A stretch of 64,000 nt of DNA, taken from positions 62,001-126,000 of the forward strand of contig JAIBEV010000132.1 of assembly GCA_019459505.1 (NCBI GenBank), given 5' to 3'. Positions 57,119 through 64,000 of the stretch are shown piece after piece. Position 1 is the stretch's first letter. Each line of letters opens with the position of its first letter. The notes beneath the pieces are model-generated. The model saw nothing but the letters and a program-made list of their open reading frames with translations. It was not told where the DNA came from and did not search any database. The position numbers and the translations under genes were made by a program. The stretch comes from Candidatus Paracaedibacteraceae bacterium. Its GTDB lineage: Bacteria; Pseudomonadota; Alphaproteobacteria; Paracaedibacterales; Paracaedibacteraceae.

Positions 57119-57449
57119 AAGAACTATAGTTTTTTATAGGGGAAAAAAGGCTTAAGAATTTCTGTTTTTATTATGTCTGAGAATATCCTTACTGTTTAGA
57201 GTAAAAGCACCATAAAAGGAATCAAAGAATTTGCTAATCACTTCTTTGGTTCACATTCTATCTCCTTGCTAGGAAGATTTAATGCTTCTTTTCTGTAAAA
57301 TTTATATTTTCATAAAAATTCTATTTGAGTGCGCAGGTAAAAAATTTACTTAGGTAAAGTATACGGATAGTCCTTTCTTAAGGTCTTCTCCTAAACATTA
57401 AGCGTTATAAATGCTTTTACCCTCAAGGAAATTGAAAGGATTCTCGATT
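57119..57449. other. AT-rich spacer before the nuclease-like gene
   Basis: These 331 bases hold no recognised gene. The ribosome-binding site of the next gene (AAAGGA) is at the right end. Confidence 0.5.
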
Positions 57450-58493
57450 ATGTATAAAAGGATAATTATCCCCCTACTCTCTTTATTAAGCCTCTTTCTT
57501 CAATCTGCTAATACGATGGACCCTCGACCGTATTGGACTGAACCACCAAAACCGTTGAATATTCTAACTGTTCCTTACCATAATCCGCCTAACGTTTGTC
57601 AATATCAGGATTTTATGACTCCTTGTAAGGTAAACGACCAGGCCTGTAAGACCCGTAAAGAAAAATGTGGCGATGCCACAGCAGACCACTTTAATAATGA
57701 GATTTTTAGTGCTCAGTATGGATTTAGTCACATGACGATTCATAATGGTAAATATGATAGCACCCATGGTATTGATGACTTTAGAACGGCAGAAAAAGAA
57801 GGCAGAGTACACCATCATTTTACAGAGAGCAAAGCCCATACATCAAAGTTAGATAGAAAAACGAATCAAGGGGGTAATGATTGGCATGGAAAAAGACTCG
57901 ATCAAGCCTATCAAAAGGGGAATCTTCCTCTACCGCATTACCAAAATGCACGGCAAGCTTTAGAGAAAGGAGAAGCGACACGGGTACTTGCTCATACCAC
58001 TTTAAGTGCGGACCAGCAACATTTCAGTCTAACGATACAGCCCATTCTTCCAAACCATCATCAAAGGCGGCAAGAGGAGCTTCACTCTTATTGCACCTTT
58101 ATACATACTCCGATCCAACAATTTGCCCAGCAATATGATACCTATCAAACCCCCCTGCAAAGAAAGAATTTAGAAAAATTAAATGCAGAATGCAAAGAAG
58201 TTTTAACCTCTGCTCGCCCAGTCCAACGTCTCGCACCTCAAACTAGCTCTGTTCCTACGCTTGTAAAATCTTATAGCCGAACCAATCTTTATGACTTTTT
58301 GGTCTATCTCAATAAAACTAAAAGGTATTCTTATGAAATGATTTCCAGGTATAGCCGTGTAAGTTCAGGAACAATTGGTAATCTTATTAGGAATAGGGAC
58401 CACTCTCCTTTAACCTCTTATTTATCCGTGTGGGATTCTTTGAAAAGCAGACTTCCTGGAGAATTCGCTCAATGGTTAAACCTTCCTAATTAA
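57450..58493 (+). CDS. Exported putative PD-(D/E)XK nuclease-like protein with C-terminal helix-turn-helix
   Basis: A 347-residue protein. The signal peptide (MYKRIIIPLLSLLSLFLQSANT) is followed by four cysteines (50, 59, 67, 73). Residues 84-145 hold an order of residues like restriction-endonuclease folds: Glu84, Asp109/110 in HGIDD, and Glu126-Ser-Lys128 (ExK), followed by GGNDW and RLDQA. This pattern is found in polymorphic-toxin nucleases. The C-terminal region (about 293-332) looks like a helix-turn-helix (YSYEMISRYSRVSSGTIGNL). AAAGGA lies eight bases before the ATG at 57450, preferred over 57411. The catalytic call is by pattern only, with no homologue search. It could be an effector acting on DNA outside the cell. 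Confidence 0.55.
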   Translation: MYKRIIIPLLSLLSLFLQSANTMDPRPYWTEPPKPLNILTVPYHNPPNVCQYQDFMTPCKVNDQACKTRKEKCGDATADHFNNEIFSAQYGFSHMTIHNGKYDSTHGIDDFRTAEKEGRVHHHFTESKAHTSKLDRKTNQGGNDWHGKRLDQAYQKGNLPLPHYQNARQALEKGEATRVLAHTTLSADQQHFSLTIQPILPNHHQRRQEELHSYCTFIHTPIQQFAQQYDTYQTPLQRKNLEKLNAECKEVLTSARPVQRLAPQTSSVPTLVKSYSRTNLYDFLVYLNKTKRYSYEMISRYSRVSSGTIGNLIRNRDHSPLTSYLSVWDSLKSRLPGEFAQWLNLPN

Positions 58494-58509
58494 AAGAAAT
58501 AGAGACTTT

Positions 58510-58542
58510 CGCCGGGCTTGAGCCAGGACCTGGAGATTACAA
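58510..58542 (+). repeat. Dispersed palindromic repeat, degenerate copy
   Basis: CCGGGCTTGAGCCAGGACCT and GGAGATTACAAG align with the core and flank of the repeat family, with mismatches. Confidence 0.55.
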
Positions 58543-58566
58543 GAAAAACAGTAGTTCATAAAAAAA

Positions 58567-58650
58567 CTAATCCCCTGACTTGATCAGGGGTCTCGATATT
58601 ACAGGCGACCACCTCTGTCATCTCAAGTTCCCCGCTCGCAGGCGGAGAAG
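58567..58650 (+). repeat. Dispersed palindromic repeat, copy B
   Basis: CCCCTGACTTGATCAGGGG, then TCTCGATATTACAGGCGA and CATCTCAAGTTCCCCGC, is an inverted copy of the unit at 10451-10531. The core is an imperfect palindrome around CTTGA. Confidence 0.8.
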
Positions 58651-58787
58651 AAAGAAAAAAGTGGGTGGAAAGAAGAAATTCCGAAAGGGCCGTAACTAAG
58701 TCCTTCTTAACGAAAAAGGTCATAGCTATTTAATTAAGAAATATGGTTTATTAAAACCAAATAATTAGCTCAATTAAGAATAATACT

Positions 58788-59930
58788 ATGACCGCTCTGG
58801 CGTTATATATTCATTGGCCCTTTTGTGCCGCCAAGTGTCCTTATTGTGATTTCAATAGTCATGTGCGCAATCAGATTGACATAGACGCTTGGCGGCAAGC
58901 CTATCTTAAAGAGCTACGCCGTCATTTTAATCTAGTCGGTAAACGTCGGATCAGTAGTATCTTTTTCGGCGGTGGTACCCCCTCCCTAATGCCCCCTTCT
59001 CTAGTCCAGGATATTCTCGCAGAAGTCGCAAACTTGTGGTCCATTGATTCCACCATTGAAATTACTTTAGAGGCGAATCCCAATTCGGTTGAGGTTAACA
59101 ATTTCCGCGCCTTGGCGGCCTCAGGAATCAATCGTATTTCTCTTGGCATTCAATCCCTCAGACAAGATGATTTGACCTTCTTGGGCCGACTTCACAGTGT
59201 CGAGGAAGGAATTCACGCCATTAAAACAGCCCAATATTGTTTTAAACGTGTTTCCTTTGACCTTATTTATGCTCGGCCTCATCAAACATTAGACGCCTGG
59301 CAGGCAGAATTATCCCAAGCTCTGGTGTTTGGCACAGAACATCTGTCTCTCTATCAATTAACCATTGAGCCGGGCACTGCCTTTGCTACCCGGTATGCTC
59401 GGGGTGATTTCGTTTTGCCGGATGAAGATTTAGCGGCGGATCTTTATAATCTCACGACAGAGATAACTCTTTCTCATGGTCTTGAGGGATACGAAATATC
59501 CAACTACGCCCGCCCAGGCTATGAATCTCAACATAACCTTGCTTATTGGCGCTATCAGGATTATGCGGGGATCGGGCCCGGCGCCCATGGCCGGTTAGCC
59601 TTAAAAGGAGTTGGCCATGCGACAAAGCAATATCGTGCACCCGAAACGTGGTTGCGCCAAGTGATTGACGCAGATAATGGATTTGATGAAATCAATCAAT
59701 TGTCTGTCCAAGAGCAGGCAAGCGAGATGTTATTAATGGGCCTTAGGCTTAATCAGCCCTTTGACCTTAAACGATTGCCTTGTGCCGTAGATCAGGTCTT
59801 AGATATGAAAGGCATTGAGCGGCTAGCCAAAGCTCATTTAATCACTTATGATGAGAGTAAGTTACAAGTAAGCCCGCTGGGCCGCTTGTGTCTCAATGAA
59901 GTTCTAAGAATTATCCGGAGGCCCTCATGA
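58788..59930 (+). CDS. hemW: Heme chaperone HemW (radical SAM)
   Basis: A 380-residue protein of the HemN/HemW family. It binds a [4Fe-4S] cluster through C13-x3-C17-x2-C20 (FCAAKCPYCDF). GGGTPSLM, FDLIYARPHQT and LEGYEISNYARPGYES are family motifs. HemW lacks coproporphyrinogen oxidase activity and is thought to insert heme in respiratory proteins, consistent with the ccm genes on the left. Overlaps the next gene by ATGA. Confidence 0.93.
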   Translation: MTALALYIHWPFCAAKCPYCDFNSHVRNQIDIDAWRQAYLKELRRHFNLVGKRRISSIFFGGGTPSLMPPSLVQDILAEVANLWSIDSTIEITLEANPNSVEVNNFRALAASGINRISLGIQSLRQDDLTFLGRLHSVEEGIHAIKTAQYCFKRVSFDLIYARPHQTLDAWQAELSQALVFGTEHLSLYQLTIEPGTAFATRYARGDFVLPDEDLAADLYNLTTEITLSHGLEGYEISNYARPGYESQHNLAYWRYQDYAGIGPGAHGRLALKGVGHATKQYRAPETWLRQVIDADNGFDEINQLSVQEQASEMLLMGLRLNQPFDLKRLPCAVDQVLDMKGIERLAKAHLITYDESKLQVSPLGRLCLNEVLRIIRRPS

Positions 59931-60388
59931 CCATTGACTCTCGTTTGTCCGCCCTTGGCATCACAGTGCCAACTGTTCCAAAAGCGGTGGCCAATTATGT
60001 CGGCTATAAAATTGTTGGTGATTTAGTTATGATCTCAGGGCAACTTCCCTTTAAAGATGGGCAAATTCTTAATCCTGGTCACGTGGGCCGTACTGTCAGC
60101 CTTGAAGAAGGGGTTGCCGCTGCTCGTCAATGTGCCATTAATGTTCTGGCTCAACTGAAGACTGCTATTGAGGGCGATTGGTCTCGGTTTAAACAGTGTA
60201 TTCGGTTGGGTGGTTTTGTAGCGAGTACCCCTGATTTTACCCAACATCCCACGGTGATTAATGGCGCTTCTGACTTAATAGGAGACATATTTGGGGAGGC
60301 TGGCCACCATGCTCGGGCAGCTGTTGGTGTTGCAGCCCTTCCTTTAGGGGCCAGCGTCGAGATAGAGGCCATTTTTCAAATTAAATAA
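59927..60388 (+). CDS. RidA/YjgF family protein (YER057c type)
   Basis: A 153-residue protein. The pattern VGDLVMISGQLPFKDG, then VLAQLKTAIEGDW and HHARAAVGVAALPLGASVEIEA fit the long RidA branch. Members deaminate reactive enamine/imine intermediates. Translationally coupled to hemW; this pairing lacks known logic. Confidence 0.9.
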   Translation: MTIDSRLSALGITVPTVPKAVANYVGYKIVGDLVMISGQLPFKDGQILNPGHVGRTVSLEEGVAAARQCAINVLAQLKTAIEGDWSRFKQCIRLGGFVASTPDFTQHPTVINGASDLIGDIFGEAGHHARAAVGVAALPLGASVEIEAIFQIK

Positions 60389-60433
60389 TCTCTCTATATA
60401 GTAATATAATATCCCTTCGCATGGAGATAATGG

Positions 60434-62008
60434 ATGATCAATCGGACACTTGCCTTATTTTTAGTATTAATTTCGGCGGCTTATAGCTTTAATTATTCAG
60501 CCTTTGAAGCCTATCTCCATAAAGCAAGTTCTGACTGGCAGCCGGCGGGTGTAGCGGTGGCCATTGTCGAAGATGGCAAAATAACCTATATGAATGCTTT
60601 CGGGTGGCGATCAAGCTTAACACAAAAGCCTTTAACAGAAGAGACTGTTTTCCCAATTGCTTCTTTAAGCAAAGCGTTTAGTGCCTTATTAATGCTAAAA
60701 ATGGAAGAAGACGGAAAACTGAGTATTAATGACCCAGTGATAAAATACCTTCCTGATTTTAAGTTAGCGAGCGATGAAGCAACAAAAGGAATGACGATTG
60801 CTAAGCTATTCCAACACCGCAGCGGTTTGCGGGGTTTTGCTTATGATACGCTGGTTGAAACGGGCTGGTCTGAACAAGAAATTTTTGCTGTTCTCAATCA
60901 AGTGTATCCTACTCATCCCTTTGATGAGCAGTTCGATTACCAGAATATTTTTCCAGGATTGTTTGGATGGATTGCTGAAAAAATTACGGGCGACTCTCTC
61001 AATACTCTTTTCAAGAGAGAAATTTTTGAGCCTTTAGGGATGAATTCTGCCTCATTAGGGGAGTTTGGTGTAACGCAATCTGATGGTTGGTTTAAACGCC
61101 TAGGGGCACGTCTCAAATCGATGGTTGGCAATCAATCAGACCAGCATTATACCAATGATAAAGGATATGCTGAGGTTATCAAAAATGGAAATCCAGCGAT
61201 CTATCGGTTTCCCACGTCCCGTGGTATTAATGCCAATATTAAAGATATGGCAAAATGGTTACAATTCTGGCTCAATGAGGGTGTTACCCCCCACGGTAAA
61301 CGCCTCGTGAGTCCTGAACGGCTCTCTAAAATGCTGCAGAAATTGAGTCATGTAGGCGCCCCACAGGGAGGTCGTTTATTTCCCAAAGAGCGCGTCACTG
61401 ATATTTATTATGGCATGGGATGGTATATCCATAATTACGCCACCCTCGAGAGAGTTATCTCTCATATGGGGGGAATGACGGGAACTCGGTCGATTATTAC
61501 CTATGTTCCTGGCAAGAAAATAGGAATGGTTCTTCTTTCAAATCTAGGGGGAATGAGGGTCAATTTAATGCCAGAAGCGATCCGGTCAAAATTCTTAGAT
61601 TTAGTGGCGGGAATTGATGATAATCGAGAGTGGAGCGCTGAGTTAAAAGCTGATTTATATGGATCTCTTGAAAAAATAAAAGAAGCTCGGACCACCTATA
61701 GAATAAAAAATCCCGTCGCCGCCCGTCCCCTCCAAGACTATGTGGGTATTTACGAAAACAAATTATATGGTCAGCTTGAGGTCGCGCTAGAGAATGCTAA
61801 GCTTATCCTTAAATATCGTGATCTAAAGTCTATCTTAACCCATTGGAATGGTGATAATTTTTCATTTAAAGCCAATGAATTCACCCGATCCTATAGTGCC
61901 ACTGATTATGCTGATATCACCTTTGGCGGAGATGCCAACCAACCGGATGTATGTGCGATTAGTCTTTTGTATGAAGGAATTAATCCTCTATTCAAACGCA
62001 AAAAATAA
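60434..62008 (+). CDS. Exported serine hydrolase (beta-lactamase class C-like) with C-terminal domain
   Basis: A 524-residue protein. A signal peptide (1-19) precedes a serine beta-lactamase/D-Ala-D-Ala carboxypeptidase fold with nucleophile Ser77 in SLSK (77-80), YQN (169-171) and a later HMGGMTGT. Residues about 420-520 form an extra C-terminal domain of DUF3471 type. Such enzymes act on peptidoglycan or on esters; the substrate is not assigned. The Lys and Tyr of the active site are intact. Convergent with the next gene. Confidence 0.9.
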   Translation: MINRTLALFLVLISAAYSFNYSAFEAYLHKASSDWQPAGVAVAIVEDGKITYMNAFGWRSSLTQKPLTEETVFPIASLSKAFSALLMLKMEEDGKLSINDPVIKYLPDFKLASDEATKGMTIAKLFQHRSGLRGFAYDTLVETGWSEQEIFAVLNQVYPTHPFDEQFDYQNIFPGLFGWIAEKITGDSLNTLFKREIFEPLGMNSASLGEFGVTQSDGWFKRLGARLKSMVGNQSDQHYTNDKGYAEVIKNGNPAIYRFPTSRGINANIKDMAKWLQFWLNEGVTPHGKRLVSPERLSKMLQKLSHVGAPQGGRLFPKERVTDIYYGMGWYIHNYATLERVISHMGGMTGTRSIITYVPGKKIGMVLLSNLGGMRVNLMPEAIRSKFLDLVAGIDDNREWSAELKADLYGSLEKIKEARTTYRIKNPVAARPLQDYVGIYENKLYGQLEVALENAKLILKYRDLKSILTHWNGDNFSFKANEFTRSYSATDYADITFGGDANQPDVCAISLLYEGINPLFKRKK

Positions 62009-62032
62009 AGTGAGTAACTTAGCAGAACGGCT

Positions 62033-62632
62033 TTAAGAAGGTCCCCAATAGCGAACGCGGCCGGTATCCACATGCACAAACTGTGCATACCGACCCACAC
62101 CACCCGCTTTTAAGGATTTTGCTGCTTGTTGGACTTGTTTCATAGTTCGATCCGGAAACATAATATCCGCCGCTTTACCCGACAGATGCTGACTATTACT
62201 GGCTACCCCACAACTTTTCTTGCGCAGTATGGTATTGGTTTTTGGTGACCTATAACCTGAAATTAAATGGACCATCTGTCTTGATTCTGTTTTTTCCAGG
62301 ATATTGTGGATCAGATGCATTAAATTAGGATCCATGGTACATTCTTGATTGGTCCGATGATCGCGAAAAAGACGATTAAGGTCAGTCATTGCTTCCGGAT
62401 TAAGTTTCCCATCAAACCAAAACATACATTTTTTAAGGCTTTCGCCTGTATGAGTATTATAAACATTCAGAGATTTTTCAGGAACGGAAGCAAACACTTT
62501 AGAAGATAATGTCAGTAAGGTGGGCGCTGCCATTAAGAGACCTAGCTTCCCTACGCCTTTAATAAGTTGGCGGCGAGATAAAGATGTGTCTAAAACTTGT
62601 AAATCTTTTTGCGCAATAAAATTTTCCACCAA
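62033..62632 (-). CDS. Tat-exported M15/YcbK-type (DUF882) peptidase
   Basis: A 199-residue protein with a twin-Arg signal (LSRRQLIKGVGKLGLLMAAP). Zinc ligands His149, Asp156 (QHLSGKAADI) and His187 (FVHVD) match the M15A/YcbK family, which cleaves peptidoglycan peptides. It is exported folded, fitting a metalloenzyme. Convergent with the serine hydrolase; both may modify the cell wall. Confidence 0.9.
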   Translation of the reverse strand: MVENFIAQKDLQVLDTSLSRRQLIKGVGKLGLLMAAPTLLTLSSKVFASVPEKSLNVYNTHTGESLKKCMFWFDGKLNPEAMTDLNRLFRDHRTNQECTMDPNLMHLIHNILEKTESRQMVHLISGYRSPKTNTILRKKSCGVASNSQHLSGKAADIMFPDRTMKQVQQAAKSLKAGGVGRYAQFVHVDTGRVRYWGPS

Positions 62633-62840
62633 TCTTTCCTAGTCTATTCCATAACCGTAGTTTTTTATAAGTAAAATATAGTCTAATGTCAATGATGTAA
62701 ATTGTGAGAAAAAAAGTGAAAACTTCATTTATTAGTTTTTAAAACAGTCTTAGAGAAGTTTTTTTATACTTTAATTAATTTAGACTATTTCACGAAGAAA
62801 TAAATAGGGGAGCTAAAAGCCCCCCTATTTTTAGCTAAAT

Positions 62841-63605
62841 TCAGTAAGTTTTTTTCATTATGATCTCGGAACTTAAGGTCACTCCATTTAAGAGTGGTAG
62901 AGGCCGATTGTCTCTAAAATCCAGCGGAATATAGTTAGCTGGTACTCCCGGTTCGAAAATACCTAAGTTCATCAGCATCAGCGCTGTTAATTGACTACAG
63001 AATAAAGTGCTTGGCTGCTCTGAAGAGGGCTTTCTGTTAAGTCTGAATACAGCTCTAATTAACCGAGTAACATTTCTTGTATAAGATGTTTGATCATACT
63101 AGCCCACAAAATTTGTCACATCTCTTGGATCAGGCTGGTTTACATCGTTAAAGTTAAATAGTCTGCAGCTTATGTCTCCAGAATATTCTTGCGCTACTAT
63201 ATCCCAAGGGGTAATACGTACATGAGGGTAACTTCCTTTTAGAACTTCAGAAGCTGATCCTGTGGATTCAAAACAATACCATTGATCTTTATCATTAACA
63301 TCCGACAGAATAATTCCCACATGCGATATGTGACTATGGGTTACTCCTTTAATTACCCCACTCACAAGATCGGTTCCAGAAAACAAGGCGATCCCTCTGA
63401 GGTGATACTGTAGGGAATTAAATTGTGTAGGTTGTTGGTAGATCTGTCCGGCTGCATCCTGTCCTGCGGGCGGAGAATATTGCGCTATATTATAGTAATC
63501 TTTATGATCTATAGCTTGCACCAATCCTGTACTCACCATTAATAAGGTAAGGAAGGCTAAAACAGTTTTTTTTCTCTTTGTTGTGTTTAGAGTAAGTACA
63601 TTCAT
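62841..63605 (-). pseudogene. Exported permuted NlpC/P60-like (YiiX-type) peptidase, interrupted by an in-frame amber codon
   Basis: From the ATG at 63605 (GGAG seven bases upstream) the frame has a signal peptide (about 10-31), then GIALFSGTDLVSGVIKG and the conserved catalytic His95 in SHISHVGIIL. It then meets a TAG at 63099 after 168 codons. The same frame continues without further stops for 85 codons to a TGA at 62841, and holds the missing Cys203 in TLFCSQLTALM. In permuted papain-like enzymes the His comes before the Cys, so the two parts make one enzyme of 253 residues plus the stop. A nonsense mutation is the simplest reading; TAG is an ordinary stop elsewhere here (ccmB, dapE). Confidence 0.8.
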
Positions 63606-64000
63606 TTTTAATCTCCGTTGTAGATAAGTTTTTATTGACAAACTTTAAGAAGCGTTGCTGCGTTTCTTAAGATTTCAAGGGGAGGATCTCTCGACCTTCT
63701 CCTTTTTGTTTCTGGTTGATCTGTTATTTTATTCAGAGACGTTTTTCCCAGAACCATCCTGATATTGCAGAACAATATCGCCCTAACCTATCCCGAAAAT
63801 ATCCCTACGGAAGGGGTCTACGGGATAATCCCGTAGAATCTAAAAACGGCTATTCCAACCTTTGTAAAGAGAATTGAGTGCTGAATCAAGGAAACCACCC
63901 TCAATCCCTGTGCTGGAGGGCATAGCTGCCTTTGATAAATTGATGTGGTTGCAGACTTCCCTCAAAATGAGGTAAAAGTAGAGACACTATAATTTTGAGA
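63606..64000. other. Right-edge region, no recognised gene
   Basis: This 395-base stretch ends the window. It contains a perfect hairpin (listed separately) and other palindromic fragments (e.g. CCTCAAAAT near ATTTTGAG at the very end), and may be the remains of a mobile element. No transposase was recognised. Confidence 0.4.
63817..63837. repeat. Perfect short palindrome
   Basis: TCTACGGGA, TAA, TCCCGTAGA is a nine-base perfect inverted repeat with a three-base loop, without a T run. A partial extra copy (CCCTACGG) precedes it. Confidence 0.75.

Noticed and set aside
63099-63101. TAG reassigned to an amino acid, given two in-frame TAG codons in the window
   Set aside because: TAG ends intact genes here, such as dapE and ccmB, so reassignment is not supported; both cases are best read as nonsense mutations.

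Overview
The window looks like chromosome of an alphaproteobacterium with a host-associated life, most likely in or near the Holosporales (Paracaedibacter/Odyssella-like amoeba endosymbionts). This is an inference. The support is moderate-to-low GC by eye, alphaproteobacterial gene orders (infA–rng–yacG–rnpB, ffs–dnaX–ybaB, an F0-only ATP synthase cluster with b and b', hrcA divergent from rph–rdgB, dapD–dapE), an orphan GTA-type terminase, and many Sec-exported proteins without recognisable relatives. No CRISPR array, rRNA or complete insertion sequence was seen.

Layout. 1–9.4 kb holds housekeeping genes: an iorAB-type ferredoxin oxidoreductase cut by the left edge, orphan TerL, infA, an RNase E/G paralogue, yacG, rnpB, an exported Cache-like protein, pip, nth, an AhpD-like protein and typA. 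9.4–10.8 kb holds an ELM1-like gene and a block of dispersed palindromic repeats. 10.8–21.7 kb is the most unusual region: three tandem two-gene cassettes, all on the minus strand, each encoding an exported outer-membrane beta-barrel followed by a long exported coiled-coil protein. A broken fourth coiled-coil copy lies inside this array. 21.8–29.9 kb holds an MFS transporter, ffs, dnaX, ybaB, mrcA, an ExoD-family gene and a TPP riboswitch in front of a second MFS transporter.

30–35 kb is a type I secretion operon (two ABC half-transporters plus an HlyD adaptor). 35–44 kb holds a YdcH-like gene, tRNA-Phe, rpoH, ogt, the F0 ATP synthase genes, dapD–dapE and yifB/comM. 44–54 kb mixes small exported proteins of unknown function (Sel1-like, Cys-rich, histone-H1-like) with an MHS transporter, ccmBCDE and the valine-degradation pair mmsA–mmsB. 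53.5–64 kb holds hrcA, rph–rdgB, an unknown exported protein, an exported putative PD-(D/E)XK nuclease with a C-terminal helix-turn-helix, a second repeat block, hemW, a RidA-family gene, an exported serine beta-lactamase-like hydrolase, a Tat-exported M15/YcbK peptidase, and an NlpC/P60-like (YiiX-type) peptidase gene broken by an in-frame amber codon.

How it fits together. The core genes cover translation, DNA repair, peptidoglycan and lysine precursors, cytochrome c maturation and the heat-shock response. The accessory part is dominated by exported proteins (barrel plus coiled-coil pairs, a type I exporter, a nuclease-like effector), as expected of a bacterium that works at its own surface and inside a host. 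The best candidates for an undescribed system are the triplicated barrel/coiled-coil cassette and the exported nuclease/HTH protein.
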